Positions 51,647 to 61,164 are shown, counted from the stretch's first letter. The stretch: 64,000 nt of DNA from Halobacteriovoraceae bacterium (GCA_020635135.1 JACKAJ010000016.1:248001-312000), one strand, 5' to 3'. Notes: generated from the letters alone by a model not told the origin. A program made the numbers and translations.

Positions 51647-52543
51647 TTATTTTAAAAACTCAGCAATAGAATTAATCACATCCACATCTCTCAAGATGCG
51701 ATTGTGACCCAATTGGCGCGTTTGAAGAAACTGTACATGTTCTGCTGATTCTTGAATTTCTTCGGCACTTTGAATGCCCACTTGCTTATCACCCACATCG
51801 TGAACGATGAGGCTTGGAATATCCGCTTCTTTTAAGAATTTCCCTGTTTCCTGATCAGAAATTTTAATAGAAAAGAGATTTTCAATTTTATTTCTAAACT
51901 CTTCCTCAACTTTTGGAGGGAGATTGAGCCTCTTAGAAAAAAGCTGAATTATTCTTTCCAGCTTGTTAGGAGTTCCAATGGTGACAATTTTGGCGGCAAT
52001 GTCTTGCTCACTCACGGCCTTGGCCGAACAAAAACCTCCAAAGCTATGACCAATGAGCGCATGAAAACGCCCTTCAAGAGACTCTAAATGAACCAAAAGC
52101 TTCGCAACTTCGGTGGCATTTACCTGCTTTCCTTCACTGAGACCGTGAGCGGGTAGATCAAATCCAATTAAATGAAAACCTTCATCGATCAATCGTGGGA
52201 TAAAATATGAAAAATCACTCGCACACCCAGCCCAACCATGAACAAAAACGATTTTCTTTTTCCCCACTTCTCCAAAGCGGTAGAGTTTCACTTTTTTCCC
52301 CTCGAAGTCTATGGAGTCTTTTTGAGCGTAATCGAGAAAGGCCCCAAGTTTATTTTTCTTTCGGGATTGGGGCGTAGTGAAGACTCTCCAGGCCCAGTCA
52401 GAAACAAATTCGGGATTAAATTTTCCATAACCAACCATCGTCTTTATATAACAATTTTGGAGTTTGGTATTTATAATTTCATTGAAATCTTTAAAGCTTA
52501 TAGAGTTATTAATTTTATTATTGGCCAAATCTCTTTCTTGCAT
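51647..52543 (-). CDS. Alpha/beta hydrolase
   Basis: 298 residues. It has an oxyanion-hole HGWAGCASDFSYF after beta-3, the nucleophile elbow GHSFGGFCSA, Asp in VHDVGDKQVG and a final His in QLGHNRILRDVD, giving a plausible Ser-Asp-His triad. Cytoplasmic, no signal peptide; the N-terminal ~80 residues extend before the fold. The substrate is unknown; it looks like a lipase/esterase-type hydrolase. AGGA lies at proper spacing before ATG. Convergent with the CPXCG gene. Confidence 0.88.
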   Translation of the reverse strand: MQERDLANNKINNSISFKDFNEIINTKLQNCYIKTMVGYGKFNPEFVSDWAWRVFTTPQSRKKNKLGAFLDYAQKDSIDFEGKKVKLYRFGEVGKKKIVFVHGWAGCASDFSYFIPRLIDEGFHLIGFDLPAHGLSEGKQVNATEVAKLLVHLESLEGRFHALIGHSFGGFCSAKAVSEQDIAAKIVTIGTPNKLERIIQLFSKRLNLPPKVEEEFRNKIENLFSIKISDQETGKFLKEADIPSLIVHDVGDKQVGIQSAEEIQESAEHVQFLQTRQLGHNRILRDVDVINSIAEFLK

Positions 52544-52573
52544 GAGGTGTCCTAAGATCGTAGTGTAAAATGT

Positions 52574-53080
52574 CTAAGATTCTCCCAATCTTTTAATCTC
52601 ATTGAGAATAAAGATCGCAGACTCATCATTGAGTTCTTTTGAATAGTTCGTTAACAATTGGCGCCCCAAAACGACAGCACCGATATATGAGAGCTGTTGT
52701 CTCATAGCCATGAGGGCATGAGCCCCTCCCCCTCCACTATGTGTTGCTATCGCCGTCACTCTCCCATTAAAAGCTTCCCGCCAATCATCACCCGTCCTAC
52801 TAACCCAGGCTATAGCATTATTGAGCACGGGTGGGATGAGACCATTGTACTCTGGAGCAATCACTATTAACCCAAGACTTGATTTTATTTTCTCTTTTAA
52901 CTCTTGAGCCACAGAGGGCACTCCCTTTTTTTCTTCTTCAGTGTGATAAAGCGGAAGATTTAATTCCACTAAGTTAATGATTTCCGTATTTATTTTTAAT
53001 TTTGTTGCAATTGTGCTCAACTTATTCGCTAAAGCTAAGTTGTTGCCGACACTAGCGCAAAGGATAACTATATTCTTCAT
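52574..53080 (-). CDS. NAD(P)H-dependent FMN reductase
   Basis: 168 residues. The family motif LIVIAPEYNGLIPPVLNNAIAWVSR (FMN and NADPH binding) is clear, with a flavodoxin-like fold from the start (IVILCASVGNNLALANKL). It reduces quinones, azo dyes or metals with NAD(P)H in the cytoplasm. It follows the pirin gene by 10 bases in a three-gene operon with DUF1223. The pairing of pirin, FMN reductase and an exported thioredoxin-like protein suggests a redox/quinone detoxification unit. Confidence 0.9.
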   Translation of the reverse strand: MKNIVILCASVGNNLALANKLSTIATKLKINTEIINLVELNLPLYHTEEEKKGVPSVAQELKEKIKSSLGLIVIAPEYNGLIPPVLNNAIAWVSRTGDDWREAFNGRVTAIATHSGGGGAHALMAMRQQLSYIGAVVLGRQLLTNYSKELNDESAIFILNEIKRLGES

Positions 53081-53087
53081 TTTTCTT

Positions 53088-53777
53088 TTACCTTAAATCT
53101 AATATAATCATTTCACTTTTTTGATGAGATTTAATTTTTAAGAGATCCACCTCATCAATAGCAGCTCCATCACCTGTTTCGAGTGAAATCCCATTAAGAT
53201 CAATGGCCCCCTCAATCATTTGAATCCAAATCTTTCGTCCTGAATTGACTCGAAATTCACAAAGTTCACCATTGTCCAAATTGAGTCCATGCATATAAAA
53301 ATCTTGATTAATTTTGGCAACGCCTTCTTCACCATCCGGAGAAACAAGCAGCTTTAGACCAGGTTTTTTTTCAAAAATAACACTTTCGTAATCCGGGTCA
53401 ATACCTCTATTAGCGGTTTGAATCCAAATTTGTATGAGATGGGTCTGATCTGTTTTGGATGGATTCACTTCACTGTGAACAATACCTTTACCAGCACTCA
53501 TTCGTTGAATTTCACCTTTTTGAATGATGCCTTTATTTCCAATAGAATCACCATGCTCTAACTGTCCCTCAATGATATAAGTAATAATCTCCATATCCTC
53601 GTGGGGGTGTGGAGAAAATCCCGAATCAGGCTCAATGCGATCTTCATTCATAACAAGGAGATCACTAAATCCCGTAAATGCAGGATCATAATAGCGTGCA
53701 AAGGAAAAGGTATACCTGGCATTGAGCCAACCAAAATTTGCTCGCCCTCGATCTTCTGATTTTCTTATTTTAATCAC
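53088..53777 (-). CDS. Pirin-family bicupin
   Basis: 229 residues, two cupin domains. Metal ligands of the N-terminal cupin appear in FSPHPHEDMEIITYIIEGQLEHGDS (His, His, His, Glu), with GKGIVHSE following. It is close to E. coli YhhW, which has quercetinase activity. The start is GTG with GGAG seven bases before it. It lies between the DUF1223 gene and the FMN reductase gene, with 10-12 base gaps, so the three are co-transcribed. Confidence 0.92.
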   Translation of the reverse strand: MIKIRKSEDRGRANFGWLNARYTFSFARYYDPAFTGFSDLLVMNEDRIEPDSGFSPHPHEDMEIITYIIEGQLEHGDSIGNKGIIQKGEIQRMSAGKGIVHSEVNPSKTDQTHLIQIWIQTANRGIDPDYESVIFEKKPGLKLLVSPDGEEGVAKINQDFYMHGLNLDNGELCEFRVNSGRKIWIQMIEGAIDLNGISLETGDGAAIDEVDLLKIKSHQKSEMIILDLR

Positions 53778-53789
53778 AAATTCTCCTTT

Positions 53790-54536
53790 TTATTGTTTAA
53801 ATCCACTCAAAAATCCTCCCGTTGCCTGGAGGATTTTTCCTGATGCTTTCTCTTTTATCCAAACTCCAATTGCTTTTTTTTTCACATCAGAAAAGGTATT
53901 TGGCGTAGAAAGCTTTAAACTGCAAGTATATCTGTTTTTCATTTTCTTCATTAAACTTTCTGAGAGTGTTAAGACCACAAATTCATGGGAGAGATTTTTA
54001 CCTGAATTCTCCCCAGCTTTAATTTTATTCTGAAATCCTCCCCCAAGCAAAGCACCCTCACATTTGAACTTAGTTAAGTTTTTCTTTGCAGGTGTGAAGA
54101 CTACATCTGCAACATCTTCCTTGGAATTAAATTTCACTTTCAACTGACCAACTTTGGTCTTACGAGCCTCCGGATAAGGCGCAGTCGCTTTAATATTTGA
54201 TATGCCATTTACAAGAATTTGCGGTGTAAACACACTTTTTGATTTAAGTTGTTTGGCATAAGTTCTCTGGCGTTCGGTAAATAGTTCTTTTGAAAAAGGG
54301 TCTTTCCAAGAGAGATGATTCCAATAATCTACATGATACTCAACAGGAACATAATTTTTCCACAACCCTTCATCATCGATCATGCCATTCAACCACTTTT
54401 CAGCCGGTGGACAGCTAGAGCAGGATTCAGATGTAAACAGCTCAACTAATGAAACCTGGTTAACCCCACTTTCCCATTCTTGGGCAAGGGATAAACTTGC
54501 ATTCAAAAAGAAGACAACTAAAACCCAATAATTCAT
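53790..54536 (-). CDS. Exported DUF1223 (thioredoxin-fold) protein
   Basis: 248 residues with a signal peptide (MNYWVLVVFFLNASLSLA). The DUF1223 core reads SLVELFTSESCSSCPPAEKWLNGM, with a CxxC (CSSC), then VPVEYHVDYWNHLSWKDPFS and TPQILVNGISNIKA. This is a thioredoxin-like fold exported to the periplasm; the C-terminal half resembles a beta domain. First gene of the operon DUF1223-pirin-FMN reductase. It suggests thiol or copper handling outside the cytoplasm, but function is unproven. Confidence 0.88.
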   Translation of the reverse strand: MNYWVLVVFFLNASLSLAQEWESGVNQVSLVELFTSESCSSCPPAEKWLNGMIDDEGLWKNYVPVEYHVDYWNHLSWKDPFSKELFTERQRTYAKQLKSKSVFTPQILVNGISNIKATAPYPEARKTKVGQLKVKFNSKEDVADVVFTPAKKNLTKFKCEGALLGGGFQNKIKAGENSGKNLSHEFVVLTLSESLMKKMKNRYTCSLKLSTPNTFSDVKKKAIGVWIKEKASGKILQATGGFLSGFKQ

Positions 54537-54616
54537 ACTTCAAACCCTGCTCACAACACCATGAGTCTCTAACAACTATAAACCACTGCTTGTGTTTTGA
54601 AAAATGAGAACACGCC

Positions 54617-56626
54617 CTAGTGCATAACAGGATGAGGAGTTGAATACTCGGCAATTTTATCTATGAGATTATGAGGGTAAATCGGCTTCATTAGTACATC
54701 ATCAAACCCCGATTCGAGGCATTTATCTTGAGCTTCCTTAATTGAATAGGCCGTCAAAGCAATGATGGGCGTCTCAATTCCATGCTCTCGAATTTTTTTA
54801 ACCGCCTGATAGCCATCGAGTAAAGGCATTTGGATATCCATCACTATAGCATCAAATTGTGTTTCTAAAGCAAGCTTGACACCTTCTTCACCATTGGTTG
54901 CACAGCTCACCTTGCATCCACAATTTTCTAATATGGCCATCAGTAAAAGTCTATTTTCTTCAGCATCATCGACGACCAAAATATTGAGATTATTTAGCGA
55001 GATAGTTTCATTTTTCATAGAATGATCCTTAGGGAGCTTCCAATTCGTTTGATCATCACGTTCGGCCTTCTCGTATTTAATATTAATTTGAAAGTGAGAA
55101 CCTTTTTCAACTTCAGAGCTTATTAATATTAAATTCCCTCCCATAATTTGAGCTAAACGCCTCGAAAGTGGCAAACCTAATCCAGTTCCACCTATTTTTT
55201 TAGTATAACAATTATCTCCCTGCTGAAAGATATCAAAGACCAGAGTTTGATATTCCGGGCTAATTCCGATTCCTGTATCAATAACATCAAAAACTAAAAA
55301 TCCTTCATGAAGTTTAGCCGTCAATAAGACTTTTCCTTTCTTTGTAAACTTAATAGCGTTACTTAAAATATTGATGAGGATCTGCTTCAACCGGAAGGAA
55401 TCCACTTTTGCATACTGCGGGAGTGAAGCATCTCTTTCTAGGATTAACTCAATTTCTTTTTCATTACTTTTGAACTTCAAAAGCTGTGTAACCTCATCCA
55501 ATAATTCGTGAAGATTTTCTTTTTCCTTTTGAATTTCTAAATACCCCGATTCAATTTTGGAAATATCGAGAATATCGTTTATTATCGCTGCTAAGTTTTT
55601 TCCTGTCTTTTGAATGACTTTTAAAAAGTCTTTTCTTTTCTCAACCGAGAGATTGTCGTTTTCTAAAAGCTCCGCAAAGCCAACGATTGCGTTTAGAGGT
55701 GTTCTAATTTCATGACTCATATTCGCTAAAAATAAACTTTTAACTTTACTTGCTTCTTCAGCATTTTCCCTCATAGCAATATTTTCTTTAATATTTTGGG
55801 CCATGCGGTTAATTGAATGGGCCAGATCCCCTAATTCATCACTGGAATTCACTTCGATGGGTTCATCAAAATTGCCTTTACCCAATTGGCGGGTTTGTCT
55901 ATTAATTCTCTTAATACCTTTTGAAAAGTGCCGATTGATCATTAATAGCAAAAGAAAGCATGCGAAAGTCGCGACCGTAGTGATTCCAAAAACTATCTCT
56001 TTGAGTAGACTTTCTACTTCTCTTGATGAGTCTGCCAAGATTCCAGAGAAATCATTTTCAAGTTTAGTTAGTCGATCGTTAATAATTGAAATTTCACTAA
56101 TATATTTCTCTCTCACTTCTTCTGTTAGTGGACCTTCTCCAATTCTTATATGAATTTCATTAGCTAAGTCAGAGAGTTCATCAATGGCTTTATCGCCTGC
56201 ACTCCAAACTTTTCTTGCTTCAACAAAAAAACTCATTTCTTTAAAGCGAATAAAGAAGCTCCCCATATTCTCAACATCATCGGGATGAATTCCACCACTT
56301 TCTAAACCACTGTAGACGCGATTTATATTGGGTTCAGTCGATTCGACTTCGAGTCTTACTTGGCGATCGTTAAATGGAATTTGGAGATCTCCCCAGAAGG
56401 CATCGTAATAATATGCATTCCCTGTTACAACATATGTTTGAAGATTATTGATGGCATCTTTTTGAGCTTTCGACCAAATTCCCTCTCCTCCAATGAAAGC
56501 TCTAATGGCCGAAAATGAATAGAGTGCAAAAGCCAGTACCAAAAATTCGAACACAACAATGGCCACGAGTGCACTAAAGATCGTGTATAATTTTTTAGAG
56601 ATTGAAAAACCTTTCCATAAATTCAT
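54617..56626 (-). CDS. Hybrid sensor histidine kinase/response regulator
   Basis: 669 residues from ATG 56626 (GTG at 56629 is possible). The layout is TM1 (~15-40), a periplasmic sensor region of ~160 residues, TM2 (~210-230), a HAMP linker, and HisKA with the H-box MSHEIRTPLNAIVGFAELL. A HATPase with N-box ILINILSNAIKFTKKGK and G-boxes DTGIGIS and GGTGLGLPLSRRLA follows. The C-terminal receiver domain (LNILVVDDAEENRLLLMAIL) has the phospho-acceptor Asp in AIVMDIQMPLLDG. No response regulator or output gene is adjacent, so the partner is elsewhere or the chain ends in its own receiver and a phosphotransfer protein. Confidence 0.93.
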   Translation of the reverse strand: MNLWKGFSISKKLYTIFSALVAIVVFEFLVLAFALYSFSAIRAFIGGEGIWSKAQKDAINNLQTYVVTGNAYYYDAFWGDLQIPFNDRQVRLEVESTEPNINRVYSGLESGGIHPDDVENMGSFFIRFKEMSFFVEARKVWSAGDKAIDELSDLANEIHIRIGEGPLTEEVREKYISEISIINDRLTKLENDFSGILADSSREVESLLKEIVFGITTVATFACFLLLLMINRHFSKGIKRINRQTRQLGKGNFDEPIEVNSSDELGDLAHSINRMAQNIKENIAMRENAEEASKVKSLFLANMSHEIRTPLNAIVGFAELLENDNLSVEKRKDFLKVIQKTGKNLAAIINDILDISKIESGYLEIQKEKENLHELLDEVTQLLKFKSNEKEIELILERDASLPQYAKVDSFRLKQILINILSNAIKFTKKGKVLLTAKLHEGFLVFDVIDTGIGISPEYQTLVFDIFQQGDNCYTKKIGGTGLGLPLSRRLAQIMGGNLILISSEVEKGSHFQINIKYEKAERDDQTNWKLPKDHSMKNETISLNNLNILVVDDAEENRLLLMAILENCGCKVSCATNGEEGVKLALETQFDAIVMDIQMPLLDGYQAVKKIREHGIETPIIALTAYSIKEAQDKCLESGFDDVLMKPIYPHNLIDKIAEYSTPHPVMH

Positions 56627-56760
56627 CACTCTCTCGAAACCTCCTCCATAGGGACCATCAAATGTGTAAAATCAATCTTACAAGATTCTAGTTGGAATAA
56701 ACAAGGAATAAAAAAATAATATTTCACTCTATTTAAAATTGATTATAAATTTTAAGTACT

Positions 56761-56789
56761 AATAAAAAAAGGCCCTCAAAAGAGGGCCT
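56761..56789 (-). terminator. Rho-independent terminator of the csbD transcript
   Basis: AGGCCCTC (56770-56777), loop AAAA, GAGGGCCT (56782-56789). On the minus strand the stem is followed by TTTTTTATT. It lies about 130 bases past the csbD stop and ends transcription before the kinase gene; both genes are on the minus strand. Confidence 0.9.
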
Positions 56790-56915
56790 CTAAAGACCTA
56801 CTAGAGAAATAAATCTCGCGATAAATCAGCTTAAAAGTTATAAATTCACTTACAACTTTTAATGAAACTTAGACTATGCTTAAGAAGAGTATCTTATCCA
56901 TAGTAAGGTTAGACG

Positions 56916-57116
56916 TTATTTTTTGGTTGCAAAAAATTCGTCAACACTTTTCCGAGCTTCATCTATGGACTGACCATATCTTTCTTGAATTCTTCCTACT
57001 AGTTGGTCATAACTTCCTTCAATTTTTTTTATATCATCGTCTGTTAATCTCCCCCAATTCTTTTTAAGACTTCCCTTAACTTGGTTCCATTGACCTCTTA
57101 ACGTTTCTTTGTTCAT
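56916..57116 (-). CDS. csbD: CsbD-family stress protein
   Basis: 66 residues from ATG 57116. The longer TTG start at 57128 would use the Shine-Dalgarno GGAGG itself as codons, so the shorter start is preferred. The sequence MNKETLRGQWNQVKGSLKKNWGRLTDDDIKKIEG is typical of CsbD, a small helical protein induced by general stress (sigma B in Bacillus; in proteobacteria often by stationary phase or osmotic shock). It ends just before a strong terminator. Its neighbour on the 5' side is tpx, past a 42-base palindrome. Confidence 0.92.
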   Translation of the reverse strand: MNKETLRGQWNQVKGSLKKNWGRLTDDDIKKIEGSYDQLVGRIQERYGQSIDEARKSVDEFFATKK

Positions 57117-57203
57117 TTTATCCTCCAATTGTTAATTTTGGTTCTTAAGGATATTAAGTATGAACTTATCTTAAAAAATTTTAGACAAATATTCTTGAAG
57201 GAG

Positions 57204-57245
57204 AAATTGAATAAATGTTTAGATATCTAAACATTTATTCAATTT
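57204..57245. repeat. 42 bp perfect palindrome between tpx and csbD
   Basis: Arms of 21 bases are perfectly complementary about the centre between 57224 and 57225 (AGAT/ATCT). On the plus strand a T6 run follows directly (57243-57248). It lies 25 bases past the tpx stop. It may be a strong terminator-like hairpin for either strand, an mRNA stabiliser or a dimeric protein site. Confidence 0.85.
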
Positions 57246-57270
57246 TTTATTTTGAAGTATTTTTAATGAA

Positions 57271-57771
57271 TTAAGAACGAATTGTTTCGAGGACCAGCTG
57301 ATAATTCGGCTCGCTTGTAATTTCCTCTACTTGCTGAGTGTAGACAACATTATTATCTTTATCGAGAACAATAACTGCGCGAGAGCACAAGCCTTTTAAG
57401 GGTGTGTCCAGAAGTTCTAAATGATATTTGTCTAAAAAATCAGAACGAAAAATCGAGCAAGTTTCAACTTTATCAATCCCTTCAGCCCCACAGAATCTTT
57501 TTTGAGCAAAAGGCAAATCTTTGGAAATGTTAAGAACGGCAACACCTTCCATTTCAGAAGCGAGTTGGTTGAAATGCTTAACACTCATTGCACATACACC
57601 TGTATCGAGACTTGGGAAAATATTGAGAACTTTAAACTTTGAACTATAAGAATATAGATTAGTTTCTGAAAGATCATTTTTTACCATTGTAAAATCAGGA
57701 GCTTTTTCGCCTAGAGTAGGAAGTTGTCCTTTTGTTGTCGCAGGGTTTCCTTTAAAACTGATTTGAGCCAT
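57271..57771 (-). CDS. tpx: Thiol peroxidase Tpx
   Basis: 166 residues. Peroxidatic Cys60 in FPSLDTGVCAMSVKHFN and resolving Cys94 in DLPFAQKRFCGAEGI match E. coli Tpx (61 and 95). The family is an atypical 2-Cys peroxiredoxin in the periplasm or cytoplasm; no signal peptide is present here, so cytoplasmic is likelier. It reduces lipid and alkyl peroxides with thioredoxin. AAGG lies before ATG. The palindrome and csbD follow on the same strand. Confidence 0.96.
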   Translation of the reverse strand: MAQISFKGNPATTKGQLPTLGEKAPDFTMVKNDLSETNLYSYSSKFKVLNIFPSLDTGVCAMSVKHFNQLASEMEGVAVLNISKDLPFAQKRFCGAEGIDKVETCSIFRSDFLDKYHLELLDTPLKGLCSRAVIVLDKDNNVVYTQQVEEITSEPNYQLVLETIRS

Positions 57772-57881
57772 TTTTGTACCTTTTTAGTTAATAGAGTTTG
57801 AATGCTTTTGTTATAGCACATTCAACTTGAGCATGCCACAGCTTTTACAGAGGTTCACACCTGATTAATTGTCAATATAAC

Positions 57882-57909
57882 TTCAAATTTAATACTCATC
57901 CCCTATAAG
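57882..57909 (+). promoter_or_regulatory. Possible promoter of the PRC-barrel gene
   Basis: TTCAAA (57882-57887) and TATAAG (57904-57909), 16-base spacer, lie about 50 bases before the ATG at 57958. The -35 is weak. Confidence 0.25.
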
Positions 57910-57957
57910 ATTTTTGGTCAATAATCTCTTAATTTTGTAAAGGAGGAGAATTGAATT

Positions 57958-58839
57958 ATGGACATTATCACTACTAAAGAATTACTGAAATTCAACATCC
58001 TGTGTAAGGACGAACCTCTAGGAAAAGTTGAAGATTTATACTTTGATAAAAATTCGTTTTATCTGCGCTACCTCCTCGTAAATACAGAACACTTCGTTCT
58101 TAAAGATTACGTCTTAGTCTCTCCCATTTCTTTTAGTGAAATTGACTTAGAAAACAAAACAATCACTCTATCAGTCACCAAAGAACGGCTTGAAAATACT
58201 CCGACTCTCAACAACCGAGATAAAATATCGATTATCTATGAAGAACATTATAATCAATACTTTGGCTGGCCATTTTATTGGACAGGCTCTGTCAGTCCTT
58301 GGGATGTCGGTCCCTATGGTATACCTTGGAATTATTATACCGATAATTCTGAAATTAAAAATCTTCAAAAAAAATCTACTCAACACGATAAACTCAAAGA
58401 TCAACTCTATTCAGCTCTCGATATGCACTCATTTTCTATTCATGCAGAACACTCAAAGGGAAATTTTGGGCATATTCAAGGATTTCTCATCAACAGCTCT
58501 ACCATGGCCATTGATTATATAATTGTCGATACCATTAAATATATTCCTTCAAAACTTGTTGTGCTGAGACCAGAATGGATCCAAGACGTTCACTGGGATG
58601 AGCAAGAGATCATCTTTCCATTTTCAAAAGATGTTATAAAAAATGCTCCTGATTTTAGGATGAATCACTTCGATACAGACTGTTTCAATCAAGTATTGAA
58701 ATACTTTAAACCTCACCTTAACGAGATAGCACAGAAAGAACTTATTCATGATAATATCCAGGCCTACCAGATCTATCGATGCCGTTTAACACACCAACAA
58801 AACTCTCCAAATTCACATTTAGATCCTTTCTATTCTTAG
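57958..58839 (+). CDS. Double PRC-barrel domain protein
   Basis: 293 residues. The first PRC-barrel-like domain covers about 1-80 (FNILCKDEPLGKVEDLYFDKNSFYLRYLLVN). A linker with Trp/Tyr/Pro-rich WPFYWTGSVSPWDVGPYGIPWNYY follows, and a second PRC-like domain covers about 150-230 (FSIHAEHSKGNFGHIQGFLINSSTMAIDYIIVD). PRC-barrel proteins occur in photosynthetic reaction centre H subunits and in ribosome maturation and stress-linked proteins. Cytoplasmic, no signal peptide. AAAGGAGGAG precedes ATG. It is divergent from tpx and in a stress neighbourhood. Confidence 0.85.
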   Translation: MDIITTKELLKFNILCKDEPLGKVEDLYFDKNSFYLRYLLVNTEHFVLKDYVLVSPISFSEIDLENKTITLSVTKERLENTPTLNNRDKISIIYEEHYNQYFGWPFYWTGSVSPWDVGPYGIPWNYYTDNSEIKNLQKKSTQHDKLKDQLYSALDMHSFSIHAEHSKGNFGHIQGFLINSSTMAIDYIIVDTIKYIPSKLVVLRPEWIQDVHWDEQEIIFPFSKDVIKNAPDFRMNHFDTDCFNQVLKYFKPHLNEIAQKELIHDNIQAYQIYRCRLTHQQNSPNSHLDPFYS

Positions 58840-58941
58840 AAAGGATCATACTTGATTATTAAATTCAGCTATCCTCTCATCTTTAATAAATCCTCAGTTT
58901 ATTGCCGATAGATAAGTATTAAAATTTTATAACACCTTAAA

Positions 58942-61164
58942 ATGAAAAATATTTTCTGGAAAATCTCTATTTCTCAAGTACTCAGCTCAATTCTAATATT
59001 GTCGCTAAGCTTTTTCCCATCACAAAATTATGCCCAAGACAAAAACCAAGCTGATAAAATTTTCAATTTGTACAATAATTTTCAGTCGACATTTATTCTC
59101 CCACAAGCAAATAAAAATTTTACTCCCGATGATCCCCATGCTTACGACGAATTTTTGAATCAAATTGATTACAAACTCTATCAAAATTCTGAAAACGTTA
59201 AGGCCCTCATTTCAGAATCTTATCTCTATTTGAAAGAAAACTATAATGAGCTCCCTACAAGAGAATCTCCTCAATATAAAAAAGTTCTCGCAATTGGGAA
59301 AAAACTTGATAAATACCGCCAACTTGAAATTCGCTTACGAGATGATAATTGCTTAAACTCTAGCAATCAAACAGTTCGAGCTCTCTCGTATTCCATCCTC
59401 CAAGGCTCCGTTGCAGCACCTTTTTTACAACAAAGCCATTGTGTCGAAGATGATTACTCTACATTTATTCAAAGTATAGACGATATCCTTGATTGCTATG
59501 TTCATGGGCGTGAAGATGATTGCCATAAACCAAAAATTTATCCCAATGGCTATTTCGGCTTTCCTAAAAAACAAAAACTCAATCTCCTCAAAGACTTTCT
59601 TGCATTCAAAAAGAAAAAAGATAGTTATATGAAAAATCTTGTCCACTATGCATTTACAGGGACTTGTCGAGGAGATCAAAAGCAATGCGCAGAAATGGCA
59701 GATTTAAAATTACCAACAAATCCTCTTAACGATATTAATTCAAAACTCATGCAACTCAATGCTGATAGAGAAAATATTATTCAAGAAGCTTTTAAACAAG
59801 CTCCAGCAAAGTATCCAAACCGCGATATCCGCATAACAGATGATAAAAAACTCATGATTGAACGTTTACCCTATCATAAAACGCCAAAAGAAGTTTTTAA
59901 TAAGCTCGCTCCAGGTGCAACACAAAAGTTTGCCCAAGACTTTACCAAACTCGCAACAACACCTCTCAAATTTGCGACTCAAGAATCACTCGAACTCTGT
60001 CTCCCAAAATTCTATGACTATATCAAAAACCCCTTTACATCGCTTCTCGATCGTAGGAGAGGCTATCTCATTATCAAAGAACCGCAAACGCTGACTAAAC
60101 AACAACTCGAATGTCTTAATAGGAAAACTCAATCAACCTTAGACACATTCGGGCTCGAAGTCACAAATAAAATTAATGCCTATATCATTGCCCACCAATA
60201 CGGCAAAGAACATTCCGAAGTTCCTCTCGACAAAGGGATTGAAAAAGCAATTACTGAAGATCCCATTGCCTTCGGAGGACTCCTCGTCTCACAAGGATCA
60301 TCAGAAGACTTCCTCAATATTTGTAAGACCATTATGAAAGTCGCTAGTGATTTAGAAGATCGTGAGCTTAAATTTAATGAACTCTTTACTGGAATCAATC
60401 TTGGAGCTCTCATCCTCATTGGAGCTGCGGCGATAATTACAGGACCCGTTTCTCTGGCCGTTGCTGGGCTTTCCATTGGACTCTCAGTTACAGATGGAAT
60501 CACTTACTCTTATCGTCAAAATCAATTTGCTAAAGAAGTTTCTAAAGCCCAAGTGAATGGAATGCAAATGGGAGTTCATGTTGATGATGAAAAAGTTGCA
60601 AGAGAAATTTTTGAACGTACTATGAACGAGGCCCTTGAGTTAAAAGACCAAGAGGCTTCTGCAAGATTTTGGAAATACTTTGCTTTTATTGGTGCCGGAA
60701 TTAACACTATTGCAGGAGCCGCTGCAGTCATGTCTTCAGCTAAGATTGCTTACGATTCTTCACACATAACAAAACTTGGAAAACTACTTCTGAAGATTTT
60801 TGTACGCGGAGGAACTCAAGCTCAAAATTTATCAAAGAGCATGGCTTCACTATCAGAAATAGGAGACGACGCCATCATTGGTCTTTCAAAAGCAGTCAGC
60901 ACAACCAAAGAGAGAAGCCGCTTTATGCAATACCTCAAAGAACGGGGATTGATAGACAAAATTCACAAATCCGTCCAAAGAATGCAAAAAGTTGCAGAAC
61001 CCATTTCCAACACTTCGAGTGCCTACTGGGCGCAAAATTATAGTGAACAAACACTACTTGCCATTGGCAGAGTTCTCTTGCAACTTCCTGCTTTCGATAT
61101 TACCAGTCAAGAAGCTAACTACAGTGATCTTTCACTTTATTTGACAGAGGATAATAAGCAATGA
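58942..61164 (+). CDS. Large secreted protein of unknown function
   Basis: 740 residues with a signal peptide (ISISQVLSSILILSLSFFPSQNYAQ). There is no clear Shine-Dalgarno site before ATG. A helical charged N-terminal half with four to five cysteines is followed by hydrophobic stretches near residues 483-520 (LGALILIGAAAIITGPVSLAVAGLSIGLSVTDGITY) and 576-600 (FAFIGAGINTIAGAAAVMSS), which look like membrane-inserting hairpins. Its stop overlaps the zincin gene by 4 bases (ATGA). No family was recognised; the pairing suggests a membrane-associated partner or substrate of the zincin. Confidence 0.6.
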   Translation: MKNIFWKISISQVLSSILILSLSFFPSQNYAQDKNQADKIFNLYNNFQSTFILPQANKNFTPDDPHAYDEFLNQIDYKLYQNSENVKALISESYLYLKENYNELPTRESPQYKKVLAIGKKLDKYRQLEIRLRDDNCLNSSNQTVRALSYSILQGSVAAPFLQQSHCVEDDYSTFIQSIDDILDCYVHGREDDCHKPKIYPNGYFGFPKKQKLNLLKDFLAFKKKKDSYMKNLVHYAFTGTCRGDQKQCAEMADLKLPTNPLNDINSKLMQLNADRENIIQEAFKQAPAKYPNRDIRITDDKKLMIERLPYHKTPKEVFNKLAPGATQKFAQDFTKLATTPLKFATQESLELCLPKFYDYIKNPFTSLLDRRRGYLIIKEPQTLTKQQLECLNRKTQSTLDTFGLEVTNKINAYIIAHQYGKEHSEVPLDKGIEKAITEDPIAFGGLLVSQGSSEDFLNICKTIMKVASDLEDRELKFNELFTGINLGALILIGAAAIITGPVSLAVAGLSIGLSVTDGITYSYRQNQFAKEVSKAQVNGMQMGVHVDDEKVAREIFERTMNEALELKDQEASARFWKYFAFIGAGINTIAGAAAVMSSAKIAYDSSHITKLGKLLLKIFVRGGTQAQNLSKSMASLSEIGDDAIIGLSKAVSTTKERSRFMQYLKERGLIDKIHKSVQRMQKVAEPISNTSSAYWAQNYSEQTLLAIGRVLLQLPAFDITSQEANYSDLSLYLTEDNKQ

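Noticed and set aside
57204..57245. The palindrome as a replication or integration site
   Set aside because: No DnaA boxes, iterons, integrase gene or tRNA end lie nearby.
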